This document shows, piece after piece, positions 54,006 to 63,291 of a DNA stretch of 64,000 nucleotides (its first letter is position 1; every line of letters begins with the position of its first letter). The DNA lies in contig NZ_FNQT01000001.1 of the NCBI RefSeq assembly GCF_900107665.1, positions 293,742-357,741 on the forward strand, read 5' to 3'. This DNA comes from Haloplanus vescus (GTDB taxonomy: Archaea; Halobacteriota; Halobacteria; Halobacteriales; Haloferacaceae). Below the pieces are notes generated by a model, which did not search any database, was not told the origin of the DNA, and saw only the letters and a list, made by a program, of their open reading frames with translations. The translations under genes were made by a program, and so were the position numbers.

Positions 54006-55849
54006 GCGGTCGGTCGGCCGTCGACCGCCTCCGCCAGTGGGGGCGTGCCGTCGCGCGCATCGCTCGCTGGGAGGCGAGTCGGAGCGCCGGCGTCGTCGAC
54101 CGACAGACGGCGATACTCGGCCTCGTCGCCCTCCTCCTCGCCGGCGCCGTCGGCGGCGCGGCGCTCACGACGGGCGGTGTCGCCCTCGACCGCGACATCT
54201 ACCGCGTCGGCGTCTCACCCGACAGCCCGTATCACGAAGTCGTCGAAGACAGTCCGGCGCTCGCGACACGCTCGCCCGACCTCGGTCGACTGGGCCGCGG
54301 AATCGACGTGGTCGTCCGCGACGGCCGGTTCTACGTCGCCGACTCGCAGAAGGCACGGGCCGCGCTCTCGACGCTTCGGGACGCAGTCCGCCGGCACAAC
54401 CTCGACCTGATGGGTGCGGAGTCGAACCAGTCGGCGGCGTTCCCGGTAGTCGTCACCCTCACCTACGCCGAACAGGGCTCGATGACGCCGGACGGCGCGA
54501 CGGTCGATAGCGGGACGGCGGGAGGGACCGACGGCGGCGACGGCGACAGCGGAGACGAAGGTGGCCTCTCCGGCGAGTCGGGCACCGGCCAAACGACGGA
54601 CCAGACAGGGACGCCGACGGCCGGTGACGACGACGACGGGTCGCTCGGCGTTCCGGGCTTCGGCGCCATGGGCGGCTTGTTCGGCGGGAGCACCTCGGGG
54701 TCGCCCGCGGACATCTCCCCACCGTTCCCCTTCGGCGCACTCGTCCTCGCCTTCGTTTTCTTCATCCCCATGAACTTCGTCATCCAACCCTACGGGAGTA
54801 GCATCCTCAACGAGCGAATCAACCGCCGGGGCGAACTCCTCTTGGTTGCCCCCGTCTCGCCGACGGCCATCGTCGCGGGCAAGACCCTCCCCTACCTCGG
54901 CTTGCTCGTCGGCATCACCGCCGTCGTCGCCCTCGCCATCGGCGGCGGCGCAGTGAGCGTCGCCGCTGTCGCACCCATCGCGGCGCTGTATCTCGCCGCC
55001 ACCTTCGTCGGCGGCATGTTCGCCCGGTCATTCAAGGAGCTCACCTTCGTCACCGTCTCCATCTCCGTCTTCCTCACCTCCTACGCGTTCGTCCCCGCCA
55101 TCTTCACGAACGTCACGCCAATCGCGCTCATCTCGCCGCTGACGCTCGTCGTCCACGACCTGCAGGGGACGGCGATTACGGCGGGTGAGTACGCCTTCGC
55201 GACCGGTCCCTTCTACGTCGGGTCGCTGGTGTGTTTCCTCCTCGGCGTCGGCGTCTACCGCGAGGAGGACATGTTCACCCAACGCCCCGTGCCGCTGAAG
55301 TTCCTCGACGCGCTGAACAGTCGCATCCACCGACCGCGCTCGGTTGCCCTCCTCAGCGCGCTCTCCATCCCCTTCGTCTTCATCGCCGAACTCCTCGCCA
55401 TCGCCGTCCTGTTCGTCCTGCCCGTCGACGTGTCGGTGCCGCTGTTGCTCGTCGTCGTCGCTGGCGTCGAAGAGGTGGCCAAGAGTGTCCACGTCTACGC
55501 GGGCTTTCGCGGGCCGTTCGCCGGCCGGCGCGACTGGCGAATGGCGTTCACGCTCGGGGCACTCTCCGGGTTCGGCTTCTTCGTCGGCGAGAAGTTCACC
55601 GCCATCGTCCAACTGGTCGGCCTCCCCTCGCTCACGCTCGGGCAGGCGGCGTTCACGCCGACCGGCGTCGTCGCGACGCCCGCGATGGGACTGGCGCTCC
55701 TCCTCGCGCCCCTCCTCTTGCACGCGGTGACGACGAGCATCGCGGCGCTGGGCGCGACGCGCAGTCGGCGGACGTATCTCGTCGCGCTGGTGCCAGCAAT
55801 CGCCGTTCACGCGGCCTACAACCTCGTGGTGGTGAGCACCCTTGGGTGA
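54002..55849 (+). CDS. ABC-2 permease fused to a PrsW-type intramembrane metalloprotease
   Basis: 615 residues from GTG 54002, overlapping the ATPase stop by 4 bp. N-terminal half: one helix, a large extracytoplasmic domain ending in a Gly/Asp-rich linker (residues about 165-215), then ABC-2 permease helices. C-terminal about 190 residues: PrsW motifs EEVAK in AGVEEVAKSVHVYAGFRG, GFFVGEKF, LLHAVTTSIAALGA and VHAAYN, with His/Glu residues for a metalloprotease. PrsW-like proteases cut membrane proteins. A permease-protease fusion may process its own substrate. Confidence 0.88.
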   Translation: MSGRSAVDRLRQWGRAVARIARWEASRSAGVVDRQTAILGLVALLLAGAVGGAALTTGGVALDRDIYRVGVSPDSPYHEVVEDSPALATRSPDLGRLGRGIDVVVRDGRFYVADSQKARAALSTLRDAVRRHNLDLMGAESNQSAAFPVVVTLTYAEQGSMTPDGATVDSGTAGGTDGGDGDSGDEGGLSGESGTGQTTDQTGTPTAGDDDDGSLGVPGFGAMGGLFGGSTSGSPADISPPFPFGALVLAFVFFIPMNFVIQPYGSSILNERINRRGELLLVAPVSPTAIVAGKTLPYLGLLVGITAVVALAIGGGAVSVAAVAPIAALYLAATFVGGMFARSFKELTFVTVSISVFLTSYAFVPAIFTNVTPIALISPLTLVVHDLQGTAITAGEYAFATGPFYVGSLVCFLLGVGVYREEDMFTQRPVPLKFLDALNSRIHRPRSVALLSALSIPFVFIAELLAIAVLFVLPVDVSVPLLLVVVAGVEEVAKSVHVYAGFRGPFAGRRDWRMAFTLGALSGFGFFVGEKFTAIVQLVGLPSLTLGQAAFTPTGVVATPAMGLALLLAPLLLHAVTTSIAALGATRSRRTYLVALVPAIAVHAAYNLVVVSTLG

Positions 55850-56888
55850 GCCACGCCTGACGATTGCCCGGCGGGAACTCCAGACGCTCCGGTCCGAGAA
55901 GACCATCGTCCTCGCCTTGCTCATCCAACTCTTCATCGCCGCCTTCTCGTCGTTCCTCGTCGTCGGCCTCGTCTCGCTGTACGACCCCAGCGGCGTCGAG
56001 GGGTACGAGACAACGGTCGGTGTGACCGGCGACGCGAGGGCCGACCTCTTGGGCGTCGTCGACGAGCAAGCGGCGATGGACGGCGTCGGCTACGCCTCCC
56101 AATCGACGGCGCGGGCGGCGTTCGAACGCGGGGAGGTCGATGCCGTCCTCCTTGCGGACCGTCGGTCCGGGCGGGTGTTCGTGACGGCGCTGGCACCCGA
56201 CGGGTCCGTGCGGACGACGGTGACCGTCGTGCAGTTGCGCGACGCGCTCTCGGCGTTCGAACGCGTCGAGCGCGACCAGCGGTCGAGCTACCTGTCGTCG
56301 ACGACGCTCGACCTGCCGCCACAGTCGGGATCGACGCCCTACTACGGGTTCAGCTACACCGTGTTGCTCCCCTTGCTGTGCTTTCTGCCCGTCTTCATCA
56401 GCGGGTCCATCGCCGTCGACTCCGTGACCGAGGAGTTCGAACGCGGGACGCTCGAACTCCTGCGGGTCGCGCCCATCTCGACGGTCGACATCGTCGACGG
56501 CAAGGTGTGGGCGGCGGCGGCGCTCGCGCCCGCACAGGCCGGCCTGTGGCTCGCGCTCCTCGCGTTCAACGGGACGGCCGTCCGGCACCCGGTCGCGATA
56601 CTGACCGTCGTCGCCGCGCTCTCCCTGCTGGTGGTGACACTCGGCGCGACGCTCGCCTTGCTTGCCCCCGACCGACGCGCGGCGCAGTTCCTCTACGCCG
56701 TCGGCGTCCTCGTCGCGTTCGGCGGGACGACGCTCCTCCCCGCGAATCCCATCAACTCCGTCGCGCGACTCGCCGTCGGCAGCGTCGGCCCGACGTACCC
56801 CGTGCTGGTCGTCGGCTACGTCGCCCTCGGCGTCGGCGCGTACGTCGTGCTTCGGCGGGCCGTCCCCCGCATCGGCATCGCGGACTGA
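55842..56888 (+). CDS. ABC-2 type permease
   Basis: 348 residues from TTG 55842, overlapping the previous gene by 8 bp; a later start is possible but none has a better context. One N-terminal helix, a long extracytoplasmic segment, then five helices including YGFSYTVLLPLLCFLPVFIS and SVTEEFERGTLELLRVAPIS, the conserved ABC-2 motif. Together with the ATPase and fused permease it completes an exporter. Confidence 0.9.
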   Translation: MGEPRLTIARRELQTLRSEKTIVLALLIQLFIAAFSSFLVVGLVSLYDPSGVEGYETTVGVTGDARADLLGVVDEQAAMDGVGYASQSTARAAFERGEVDAVLLADRRSGRVFVTALAPDGSVRTTVTVVQLRDALSAFERVERDQRSSYLSSTTLDLPPQSGSTPYYGFSYTVLLPLLCFLPVFISGSIAVDSVTEEFERGTLELLRVAPISTVDIVDGKVWAAAALAPAQAGLWLALLAFNGTAVRHPVAILTVVAALSLLVVTLGATLALLAPDRRAAQFLYAVGVLVAFGGTTLLPANPINSVARLAVGSVGPTYPVLVVGYVALGVGAYVVLRRAVPRIGIAD

Positions 56889-56933
56889 CGGCGCCCCGAA
56901 ACACACTCAAGGCGCGCGGCGAACAGACGATGT

Positions 56934-57218
56934 ATGGGATTCGGAAGCACGGCGAAGAAGCTCCAGCAGGTCACCGACATGGCCGAGGACGTGTACACCC
57001 GCCTGAACCAGCTCCGCGAGCAGGTCGCCGAGACGCGGGAGACGGTCGACGAGACGAAAGTCCGCATCGACCACATGGAAAACGAACTCGCCGAACAGCG
57101 AGCGCTCCTCGAAGCGCTCGCCGAAGAACACGACATCGACATCGACGCCGTCACCGCCGACGTGCACGTCGTCGACGCGGAAGAAGCGGCCGGCGAAGAC
57201 GACGACGAATCGGCCTAA
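56934..57218 (+). CDS. DUF5798-like coiled-coil protein
   Basis: 94 residues from ATG 56934: MGFGSTAKKLQQVTDMAEDV followed by a long coiled coil (LNQLREQVAETRETVDETKV) and an acidic tail. Haloarchaeal small coiled-coil family of unknown function. It follows the ABC operon by 45 bp; its stop overlaps the stop of the convergent CoA-binding gene by 4 bp (CTAA). Confidence 0.75.
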   Translation: MGFGSTAKKLQQVTDMAEDVYTRLNQLREQVAETRETVDETKVRIDHMENELAEQRALLEALAEEHDIDIDAVTADVHVVDAEEAAGEDDDESA

Positions 57219-57634
57219 CCGCGGAACTCGCGGTGCGCGACCATCAGACACCTATCTTGGACGACGACCAAGCCGGCGTCGCGGGCGCGGTCCGCCGCCG
57301 CGTCGTCGCGGATGCCCCGCTGTAACCAGAGACCCTCGACATCGTCGTGACGCTGGCGGCGCTTGACCGCGTCATCGACGATGGAACTCACCTCCTCGCT
57401 CGGGCGGAACACGTCTATCAGGTCGACGTCGTCGGCGACGTCTCCGAGGCTGTCCGGCGCCTCTCGGCCGAGCACCACGTCGCGGTTCGGATTGATCGGA
57501 ATCACGTCGTAGCCTTGCTCCTGGAGGTAGGCGGGTACGTCGTGTGCGGCCTTGCCCGGCGTCCCCGAACAGCCGACGACGGCTATCGTCTCGGCGTCCA
57601 AGAGCGAGCGAATCTCCTCGTCGGTGGCGTCCAT
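57215..57634 (-). CDS. CoA-binding domain protein
   Basis: 139 residues from ATG 57634. CoA-binding Rossmann fold: IAVVGCSGTPGKAAHDVPAY, VIPINPNRDVVLGREAPDSL, DLIDVFRPSEEVSSIVDDA and VQDRCLMVAHREF. The family (YccU-like, COG1832) binds CoA or related nucleotides but its reaction is unknown. Confidence 0.9.
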   Translation of the reverse strand: MDATDEEIRSLLDAETIAVVGCSGTPGKAAHDVPAYLQEQGYDVIPINPNRDVVLGREAPDSLGDVADDVDLIDVFRPSEEVSSIVDDAVKRRQRHDDVEGLWLQRGIRDDAAADRARDAGLVVVQDRCLMVAHREFRG

Positions 57635-57694
57635 GGCGGCCGTACGCGTCCCCGGCGAATGAAAGGTGTGGCTCCTCGCGTCGTCCGGCGCCGC

Positions 57695-58309
57695 TCAGAC
57701 GTCGGGCAGATTGGCGGTTGGTTCGCCGTCCTCGTGGGTTTCGATGACGCCGTCGAACAACTGCTTCAGGGTGTTCATCGTCTTGTCGTCGTGCGCGGAG
57801 GAGTCGATGGCGTAGAGGCCGAGGCCGTCGACGCTCTGGACGCGCCCGGTGAAGACGTGGAGGAATCGAAACACCGTCTGGAGGTCAGAATACATCAGGA
57901 GCGTCGACAGCGAGTCGAGGAAGACACGATTTCGCGTGACGCCGCGACGCTCGTAGAACTCCTCGAGCAGTTCGGAGAACTTGATCCCGACGCCGGTCAT
58001 GTCGACCGGCGAGGAGGTGTACCGGACGTTCGCGTCGTCGCGCGCCTCGCTGACGCCTTGCTGTCGGGTGACGCAGTCGACGACGGCGACGGGGCGGTCG
58101 GTGTAGTCGACCCGGTCGTCGAACGCCTCGAAGACGCGCTTTGCGCCGTCGGTGTTGCTGACGACGATGGCACCCTCGCCGTTCTGGATGCCGGACGCTA
58201 GAATGTCGAACGCGAGCTGCTTCTTACCGGTGAGTGCGGGGCCCGAGATGAGCAGGTTCGTCCCCTCTTCAACCTCGGCCTCCAACGGCGGACCAAGATC
58301 ATACATCAC
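57695..58309 (-). CDS. RAD55/KaiC-like ATPase-fold protein
   Basis: 204 residues (start ATG 58309 or 58306). RecA-like fold with degenerate Walker A GPALTGKKQLAFDILASG and a Walker B-like RNRVFLDSLSTLLMYSD. This matches the haloarchaeal HTR-like/RAD55 family, which resemble KaiC but often lack a standard P-loop. Role unclear, perhaps signalling. A promoter-like AT-rich stretch (ACTATATGT, minus strand near 58391-58399) lies upstream. Confidence 0.75.
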   Translation of the reverse strand: MMYDLGPPLEAEVEEGTNLLISGPALTGKKQLAFDILASGIQNGEGAIVVSNTDGAKRVFEAFDDRVDYTDRPVAVVDCVTRQQGVSEARDDANVRYTSSPVDMTGVGIKFSELLEEFYERRGVTRNRVFLDSLSTLLMYSDLQTVFRFLHVFTGRVQSVDGLGLYAIDSSAHDDKTMNTLKQLFDGVIETHEDGEPTANLPDV

Positions 58310-58566
58310 GAACCCTCACGGGAGCGAATTGACGGGGCAGAGCCTCGCCCTGCAAACGACACAACTCACCGGAGATCATGAGGTAGTAGGTACATATAGT
58401 GAGCCGGTAATATTCTTTTTGATTGCGTAGAATCGAGGGATGAGAGCCGGATAGACGGTGACCGTCCGCGAAATCCGGGTTTCTCCCGACCTACGTCCGA
58501 ATCCTGATACGTGTGCTCGGCACACTCGTCCCGGCGGTGCAGTCGGAAAAATGCGATGAGAGGAGG

Positions 58567-58923
58567 TCAGGCGTACTTCGCGACGACGTTGAGGATTTCG
58601 TCGAGTTCGTCGCCGTCGAGCGAGTACCGCCCGTGAGCGAACACGGAGCGGAGTTCGTCGCGGTCCTCTGGGAGCAGGTCCACGATTTTGAACGCCGCTT
58701 CCTCGTCGACCTGTTCGAGGTTAAGGAGGTCCTCGACGAGTTCGCGCGACTCCTCGGCACCGAGGAAGGCGAACGTGTTGGCGTGCTCGATGGCCCGCGC
58801 GAGCTCGTAGCGCATCTCGCGGTCGGGGTCTGCGGCCCGCTCGGCTTCGACCTCGGCGAGGAGCTCTTTGACTTCGGAGACGGTGACGAACTCCTCGTCG
58901 AGCTTTTCTTTGAATATAGTCAT
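58567..58923 (-). CDS. rpoF: RNA polymerase subunit F (Rpb4)
   Basis: 118 residues from ATG 58923 (MTIFKEKLDEEFVTVSEVKE). Rpb4 fold: RYELARAIEHANTFAFLGAE and VDLLPEDRDELRSVFAHGRY, ending LDEILNVVAKYA. With RpoE it forms the polymerase stalk. It follows rpl21e by 7 bp on the same strand, the usual archaeal pairing. Confidence 0.93.
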   Translation of the reverse strand: MTIFKEKLDEEFVTVSEVKELLAEVEAERAADPDREMRYELARAIEHANTFAFLGAEESRELVEDLLNLEQVDEEAAFKIVDLLPEDRDELRSVFAHGRYSLDGDELDEILNVVAKYA

Positions 58924-58930
58924 CGCGCGA

Positions 58931-59221
58931 CTACTGCTGGGCCTTGAGGTGGGCCGCGCGCGCGATGAGCGTCTTGTCCTTGCCGCCGTCGTTGATTTCG
59001 ACCTTGAAGGCACGACCCTGCGTGCCGACGACGGTTCCGGTGTGCCCGTCGAAACGGGGGTGGAACCGACCTTCGGAGACGCTGGGGTCGATTTTGAGGT
59101 GGACTTTCTGACCGGTTTCGTACTCCTGAATCGCGCGCTGGGGCGGGGAGGCGCCGCGCTCTCGGGGGTCGTTCGAGAGCTTACCGCGCGTCCCCTTCAG
59201 CGGGCCATTTGAACTCGGCAT
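58931..59221 (-). CDS. rpl21e: Ribosomal protein L21e
   Basis: 96 residues from ATG 59221. [20 protein letters not shown], then [20 protein letters not shown] and [20 protein letters not shown]. Complete archaeal L21e, a component of the large subunit. Start of the L21e-rpoF unit. Confidence 0.96.
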   Translation of the reverse strand: MPSSNGPLKGTRGKLSNDPRERGASPPQRAIQEYETGQKVHLKIDPSVSEGRFHPRFDGHTGTVVGTQGRAFKVEINDGGKDKTLIARAAHLKAQQ

Positions 59222-59271
59222 TGTCGTGTGAGTGATTACTGCGGTGGCGATTATAAATGGTGCGTTACGCG

Positions 59272-59538
59272 TTAGATGCGACCGACGTTCTCGACGGAGA
59301 CGCTTTCGACGCCGTCGACGCCCGAGAAAGACTCCTCGACGGCCTCGGTTCCACCGGCGTCGTCGGGAACGATGACCGTCGGCAGAAGCGCCACGAGGCC
59401 GAACGCGACTTCGTCACGCTCGAACCCGTTGATCTTCGCGCCCTCGGGGAGCGACGCCTCGAGCTTGTCCTGCAGGTCGTCGAGATCGATTTCGGGGCTC
59501 TGCGGCATGACCTTCATCTTGGCGGCGACCTTCCCCAT
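59272..59538 (-). CDS. ef1b: Elongation factor 1-beta
   Basis: 88 residues from ATG 59538 ([20 protein letters not shown]). Full-length archaeal aEF-1beta: [20 protein letters not shown] and the C-terminal [18 protein letters not shown]. It exchanges GDP for GTP on EF-1alpha. It starts 2 bp after the small zinc finger gene, so the two are cotranscribed. Confidence 0.94.
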   Translation of the reverse strand: MGKVAAKMKVMPQSPEIDLDDLQDKLEASLPEGAKINGFERDEVAFGLVALLPTVIVPDDAGGTEAVEESFSGVDGVESVSVENVGRI

Positions 59539-59540
59539 CG

Positions 59541-59720
59541 TTACGGCCCCCTGAATCCGCAGTCCGGGCATTCGTAGAGGTTGCTCTGTTTGCGGCACTT
59601 CGCACAGCGGTAGATCTGCTGGCCGCAGTCCGGGCATTTGAACGCGGCGGCACTCATCCCGGTGATGTTAATGCCACAGGAGACACACTGGCGCTCCTGT
59701 TTTCCTTCCGTCTGGCTCAT
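59541..59720 (-). CDS. HVO_2753-type small zinc finger protein
   Basis: 59 residues from ATG 59720. Four CxxC knuckles in two pairs: [47 protein letters not shown]. It is a known haloarchaeal micro-zinc-finger family always placed next to aEF-1beta. NMR-characterised homologues bind two zinc ions; function is thought to be in translation-linked or regulatory contacts. Confidence 0.88.
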   Translation of the reverse strand: MSQTEGKQERQCVSCGINITGMSAAAFKCPDCGQQIYRCAKCRKQSNLYECPDCGFRGP

Positions 59721-59781
59721 ACGCTAATCAACCCGCCCGCGGCTTTTAATCGTTGTCTTTCGGGTTTCGTCGCCCTCAACG

Positions 59782-61011
59782 TCACCCCGCGACGATAGCC
59801 GGTGCGAGGACGGCCATGAGGTGAACCCGGCGCACGCCCAAGACCGGCGGAAGCAGGCCCACGACGGCCGCCAATGCGAACACCGCTAGCCCCATCCCAC
59901 CGGCGAAGAGGTACGCGAGGACGACGAGTAACCCCCCAGTCACGAGCGAGACGCGAGTGTGGTCCAACCGGCCGACAGTGCGGAGATACGCGTCGCCGAC
60001 AGAGACGACGAGCGCGAAGCCGACTGCCGACGCGAGACACGCCGTGGCAACGAGGACGCCCGTCGCGCCGGGGACGCCCGCGCGGTCCATCGCGACCATC
60101 ACCCCGGTTCGCGGCGTCCCGAGCGCGAGGAGTGCGAACAGCGCGAAAATCGTGTTGGCGGTGTTCGCCCCACTCGACGCGACGAGGAAGCCGCGAGCGT
60201 CGGCCTCGCCCGGCACCGCCGGGAGGACGAGCACCGTCCCGACGGCCGCGGAGACGCCGGGGAGGTAGCCGACCAGCGCACCCGCGCCGGCGCCCGCCCC
60301 CGCCGTGCCCGCGAGTGTTCGCCGGTCGAGCGTCACCGTCGGGTCGGCCTGCGGCGGGATGCCCTCGCCGTCAAGCGCCTCGATTAACACCGGCGCGCCG
60401 AACAGGCCGGCGAACAGCGGCGCGAGGACGCCACCCGCGGCGATTGGCCCCGAGAGCGACAGGTCGAGGACGACCCACCCCAGTCCGGCGGCGACGCCGA
60501 GGACGCAGACGGCCGCGACCCGCCGCGGCCACGTCGACTCCGTAAACACGAGGACGAGGCCGACGACGACGAGGACGGCCGGCATGTGTCGGCGCAGCGT
60601 CGGATACGCGACTTCGACGGCCTGCGTGAGCGGAACGGCGACGACGAGCGCAGCGACGACGGCGAGGCCGCTTCCGAGCGCCGAGAGGCGCAGCGCCTCC
60701 AACCCGCGCCCGTCGAGGACGAGCCGATGCCCCGGAAGCGTGACCGCCGCCGTGGCCGGGTCCGGGACGCCGAGGGCGAGCGCCGGCACGATGTCGAGAA
60801 ACGTGTGGACGACGCCCGCCGCGAGCATCGCCGCGCCGAGTGCGACGGTCGGCCCCGGCAACGCGGGGACGAACGCGGCGAGGACGAGCGCGAAGTTGTT
60901 TGCGTGCAGGCCGGGCGTCAGTCCGCTACAGGTGCCGAGCGCGATGCCGAAGCAGGCGTAGCCGAGCGTCGTCACGCCGACTGGAGCAGTGACGAGGAAC
61001 TCGGGGGCCAT
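59782..61011 (-). CDS. TctA-like tripartite tricarboxylate transporter permease
   Basis: 409 residues from ATG 61011; ten to twelve membrane helices. TctA-type signature GTCSGLTPGLHANNFALVLA in the first helix pair and the mirror GYLPGVSAAVGTVLVLP in the second half. The archaeal group lacks the periplasmic TctC partner, so the substrate and coupling are unknown. It is placed upstream of the zinc finger gene by 61 bp, and downstream of rpl12 on the minus strand. Confidence 0.85.
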   Translation of the reverse strand: MAPEFLVTAPVGVTTLGYACFGIALGTCSGLTPGLHANNFALVLAAFVPALPGPTVALGAAMLAAGVVHTFLDIVPALALGVPDPATAAVTLPGHRLVLDGRGLEALRLSALGSGLAVVAALVVAVPLTQAVEVAYPTLRRHMPAVLVVVGLVLVFTESTWPRRVAAVCVLGVAAGLGWVVLDLSLSGPIAAGGVLAPLFAGLFGAPVLIEALDGEGIPPQADPTVTLDRRTLAGTAGAGAGAGALVGYLPGVSAAVGTVLVLPAVPGEADARGFLVASSGANTANTIFALFALLALGTPRTGVMVAMDRAGVPGATGVLVATACLASAVGFALVVSVGDAYLRTVGRLDHTRVSLVTGGLLVVLAYLFAGGMGLAVFALAAVVGLLPPVLGVRRVHLMAVLAPAIVAG

Positions 61012-61100
61012 CCCGGGGAGGTGGCGGCGCCACCGCTCTTGAAGGTACGCGTCGCTGGCGACGTAGCGCCCGAAAAAATCGGATTGGTCGGGTGACCGAG

Positions 61101-61448
61101 TTAGCCGAAGAGTTCGCCGAGGCCCTCGCCGCTGGCCTCTTCGTCCTCTTCCTCTTCGTCGCCACCTTCGTCGGCCTCGTCGCCACCTTCGTCGGCCTCG
61201 TCGCCACCTTCGTCGTCGTCATCGTCGCTGCTGGAGGAGCCACCGGCAGCGGCGCCACCTGCGGCGGGCGCGGCGGCGGCCGTGTCGATGGCCTCCTCGA
61301 TGTCGACGTCCTCGAGGGCGGCGACCAGCGCCTTGACGCGGGACTGCTCCACGTCGACACCGGCGGATTCGAGGACCGCGGTTACGTTGTCTTCGTTGAT
61401 CTCTTCGCCAGTCTCGTTCAGGATGAGTGCTGCGTAAACGTATTCCAT
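61101..61448 (-). CDS. rpl12: Ribosomal protein P1 (L12)
   Basis: 115 residues from ATG 61448: [20 protein letters not shown], an Ala/Gly hinge, and a very acidic tail built from repeats of DEGGDEA ending in [10 protein letters not shown], the conserved factor-binding end. Forms the ribosomal stalk with L10. The 21-bp DNA repeats in the tail are listed separately. Confidence 0.96.
   Translation of the reverse strand: MEYVYAALILNETGEEINEDNVTAVLESAGVDVEQSRVKALVAALEDVDIEEAIDTAAAAPAAGGAAAGGSSSSDDDDDEGGDEADEGGDEADEGGDEEEEDEEASGEGLGELFG
61158..61215 (-). repeat. 21-bp tandem repeat in rpl12
   Basis: GTCGCCACCTTCGTCGGCCTC (plus strand) occurs at 61158-61178 and 61179-61199, with 16 bases of a third copy. 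On the minus strand it encodes the acidic hinge/tail units (DEADEGG). The copies are identical, suggesting recent slippage. Confidence 0.75.
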
Positions 61449-61466
61449 TGTCGTGTATCTCCGTTG

Positions 61467-62522
61467 TTAGTCGAACATTGCACCGAGGCCTTCGCCAGCG
61501 TCGCCACCGTCGTCATCGTCGTCGTCGGTGTCGGCGTCGGCGTCCGCTTCGTCCTCGGTGTCGTCCGTCTCTGCTTCGTCGCTCGATTCCTCAGTGTCCG
61601 CTTCCTCGGTCGCTGCGGGCGCTTCGACGCCGCGCAGTTCCTCAGGAAGCGCTTCCTCGTCGTCGATCTGTGCCGCGAGTGCGCGGACCTGTCCGTCAGC
61701 CTTCGACACGAGGTCCGGCATCAGCTCGGGGTCCTCGATAGCGGCGAAGAGACCGACCGACTTGGCCTGCCCGGCCGCCTTGGCCAGGAGGGCGCCCACC
61801 GTCTGGGTGGTCGGGTACTCCGCGTTGATCGAGAGGTTCCGGGCCGCGGCGGCCGCGGACTCGATGTCGGCGCGGTACTCGTCCACGTCGATGGCGAGTT
61901 CCTCGGGTTCGAACAGGACGCCCTCGGAGTAGACCGAGCGCAGGTCGAGCCCGACTTCCTTCGGCTCGATACCGAGTTCGCCGAGGACGTTCGCGAGTTC
62001 GTCGCTGACCTCCTCGCCGGCTTCGAGCACCGTCGAGTCGGCGGTCACCTGAATCGACCCGTCCATGATGCGCGCTTCCGCGCCCACCTGCTGGAGCTCG
62101 CCCACGAACGGACCGGGGTCGACGCCGGTGTCGCCCTCGGGAATCACGATGTCGTTGGGGGCGATTTCGCCCGCGTTGATGGGTGCGGGCGTCTTCGAGG
62201 CTTCCAGCTGCTGGAAGAGTCCGAACGGGTTGTCGTCGGTTCCGATCAGCGCCACCTGCCCGTTGATGTTCTCAGCGAGCTGCTCGTGGCCCTCGCCGAC
62301 CTCTTCGAGCGCTCGGCGGACGAGCGTGTTACGGCTCATCCGGACTTCGGCGCTGCCGTGGAGGTCACGGCGCATGTTCTGGAGCTGGCGACTCGGAATG
62401 CCAGCGACGCCGACGACGCCGACGCTGCTGTAGGAGTCGATGAAGTCGACAAGTTCGTCGACCTCCTCCTGTTTCCACTGGGGAATCGTCTCGGTCTTGC
62501 GCACCGCTTCGCTCTCGCTCAT
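61467..62522 (-). CDS. rpl10: Ribosomal protein P0 (L10)
   Basis: 351 residues from ATG 62522, overlapping the rpl1 stop (ATGA). Core: [40 protein letters not shown], and [20 protein letters not shown], followed by the archaeal extension and acidic C-terminus (EGLGAMFD). Binds 23S rRNA and anchors L12. Confidence 0.96.
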   Translation of the reverse strand: MSESEAVRKTETIPQWKQEEVDELVDFIDSYSSVGVVGVAGIPSRQLQNMRRDLHGSAEVRMSRNTLVRRALEEVGEGHEQLAENINGQVALIGTDDNPFGLFQQLEASKTPAPINAGEIAPNDIVIPEGDTGVDPGPFVGELQQVGAEARIMDGSIQVTADSTVLEAGEEVSDELANVLGELGIEPKEVGLDLRSVYSEGVLFEPEELAIDVDEYRADIESAAAAARNLSINAEYPTTQTVGALLAKAAGQAKSVGLFAAIEDPELMPDLVSKADGQVRALAAQIDDEEALPEELRGVEAPAATEEADTEESSDEAETDDTEDEADADADTDDDDDDGGDAGEGLGAMFD

Positions 62523-63157
62523 GCGGGCACCTCCACGGACGGACCCATGGTCGTCTTGACGTAGATCGCGTCGATGTTGAGCGGCCCCTTCTCGAGAGCG
62601 GCTTCGAGACGACGGACGATCACGTCGATGTTGTCGGCGATTTCTTCGTCGTCCATGTCCTCCGCGCCGACGCGCGTGTGGAACGTGCGTCGGTCACGGC
62701 TTCGGAGCTGGACGGTGTTTTTCATTCGGCTCACCGTCTCGACGACGTCGTCGTCGGGCTGCAGCGGCGTCGGCATCTTACCGCGCGGCCCGAGGACGGT
62801 CCCGAGATAGCGACCGATGTCCTGCATCATCGACGCTTCCGCGACGAAGAAGTCTGTTTCGTCGGCGAGATCCTTCGCGGCGTCGTCGTCGTCCCCGAGC
62901 TCTTCGAGCTCGTCAGGGTCGAGGACTTCGTCCGCGACGTCTTCCGCACGAAGTGCGGTCTCACCAGTAGCAAAGACGACGATCTGTGTCTCCTGACCGG
63001 TTCCGGCCGGCAGGACGACACTCTCGTCGACACGATTCGACGGGTCGTTGAGATCGAGATCACGCAGATTCACGGCGAGGTCGACCGTCTCGCGGAAGTT
63101 CCGCGGCGGGGCCTCGTCGAGGGCGTGATTTACTGCTTCCTCTATTGTATCTGCCAT
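62519..63157 (-). CDS. rpl1: Ribosomal protein L1
   Basis: 212 residues from ATG 63157, with a strong GGAGGTG ahead. Body: [61 protein letters not shown]1 is both a stalk protein and, in archaea, an autoregulator that binds the leader of its own mRNA. First gene of rpl1-rpl10-rpl12. Confidence 0.96.
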   Translation of the reverse strand: MADTIEEAVNHALDEAPPRNFRETVDLAVNLRDLDLNDPSNRVDESVVLPAGTGQETQIVVFATGETALRAEDVADEVLDPDELEELGDDDDAAKDLADETDFFVAEASMMQDIGRYLGTVLGPRGKMPTPLQPDDDVVETVSRMKNTVQLRSRDRRTFHTRVGAEDMDDEEIADNIDVIVRRLEAALEKGPLNIDAIYVKTTMGPSVEVPA

Positions 63158-63161
63158 CTTT

Positions 63162-63250
63162 CACCTCCGTAGTACGCTAAATGCTCCTACGGGTCAGTGA
63201 AACAGGCGGTGGCCTGTCTCACCGGAAAGTGGGGGAAGCCGGACTTAAAC
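63162..63250 (-). promoter_or_regulatory. Leader and promoter of the rpl1 operon with a 5' hairpin
   Basis: On the minus strand a TATA-like GTTTAAGT (near 63243-63250) is followed by an 11-bp hairpin GUGAGACAGGC-CACC-GCCUGUUUCAC (63222-63197); one pair is G.U only in the minus-strand transcript, which fits an RNA role. The shine-dalgarno GGAGGTG precedes the ATG. Haloarchaeal L1 is reported to bind its leader, so this hairpin is the candidate target. Confidence 0.55.
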
Positions 63251-63291
63251 CCGTCGAAGCACCGACGGTGATACTGCCGATGCGACCCGTC

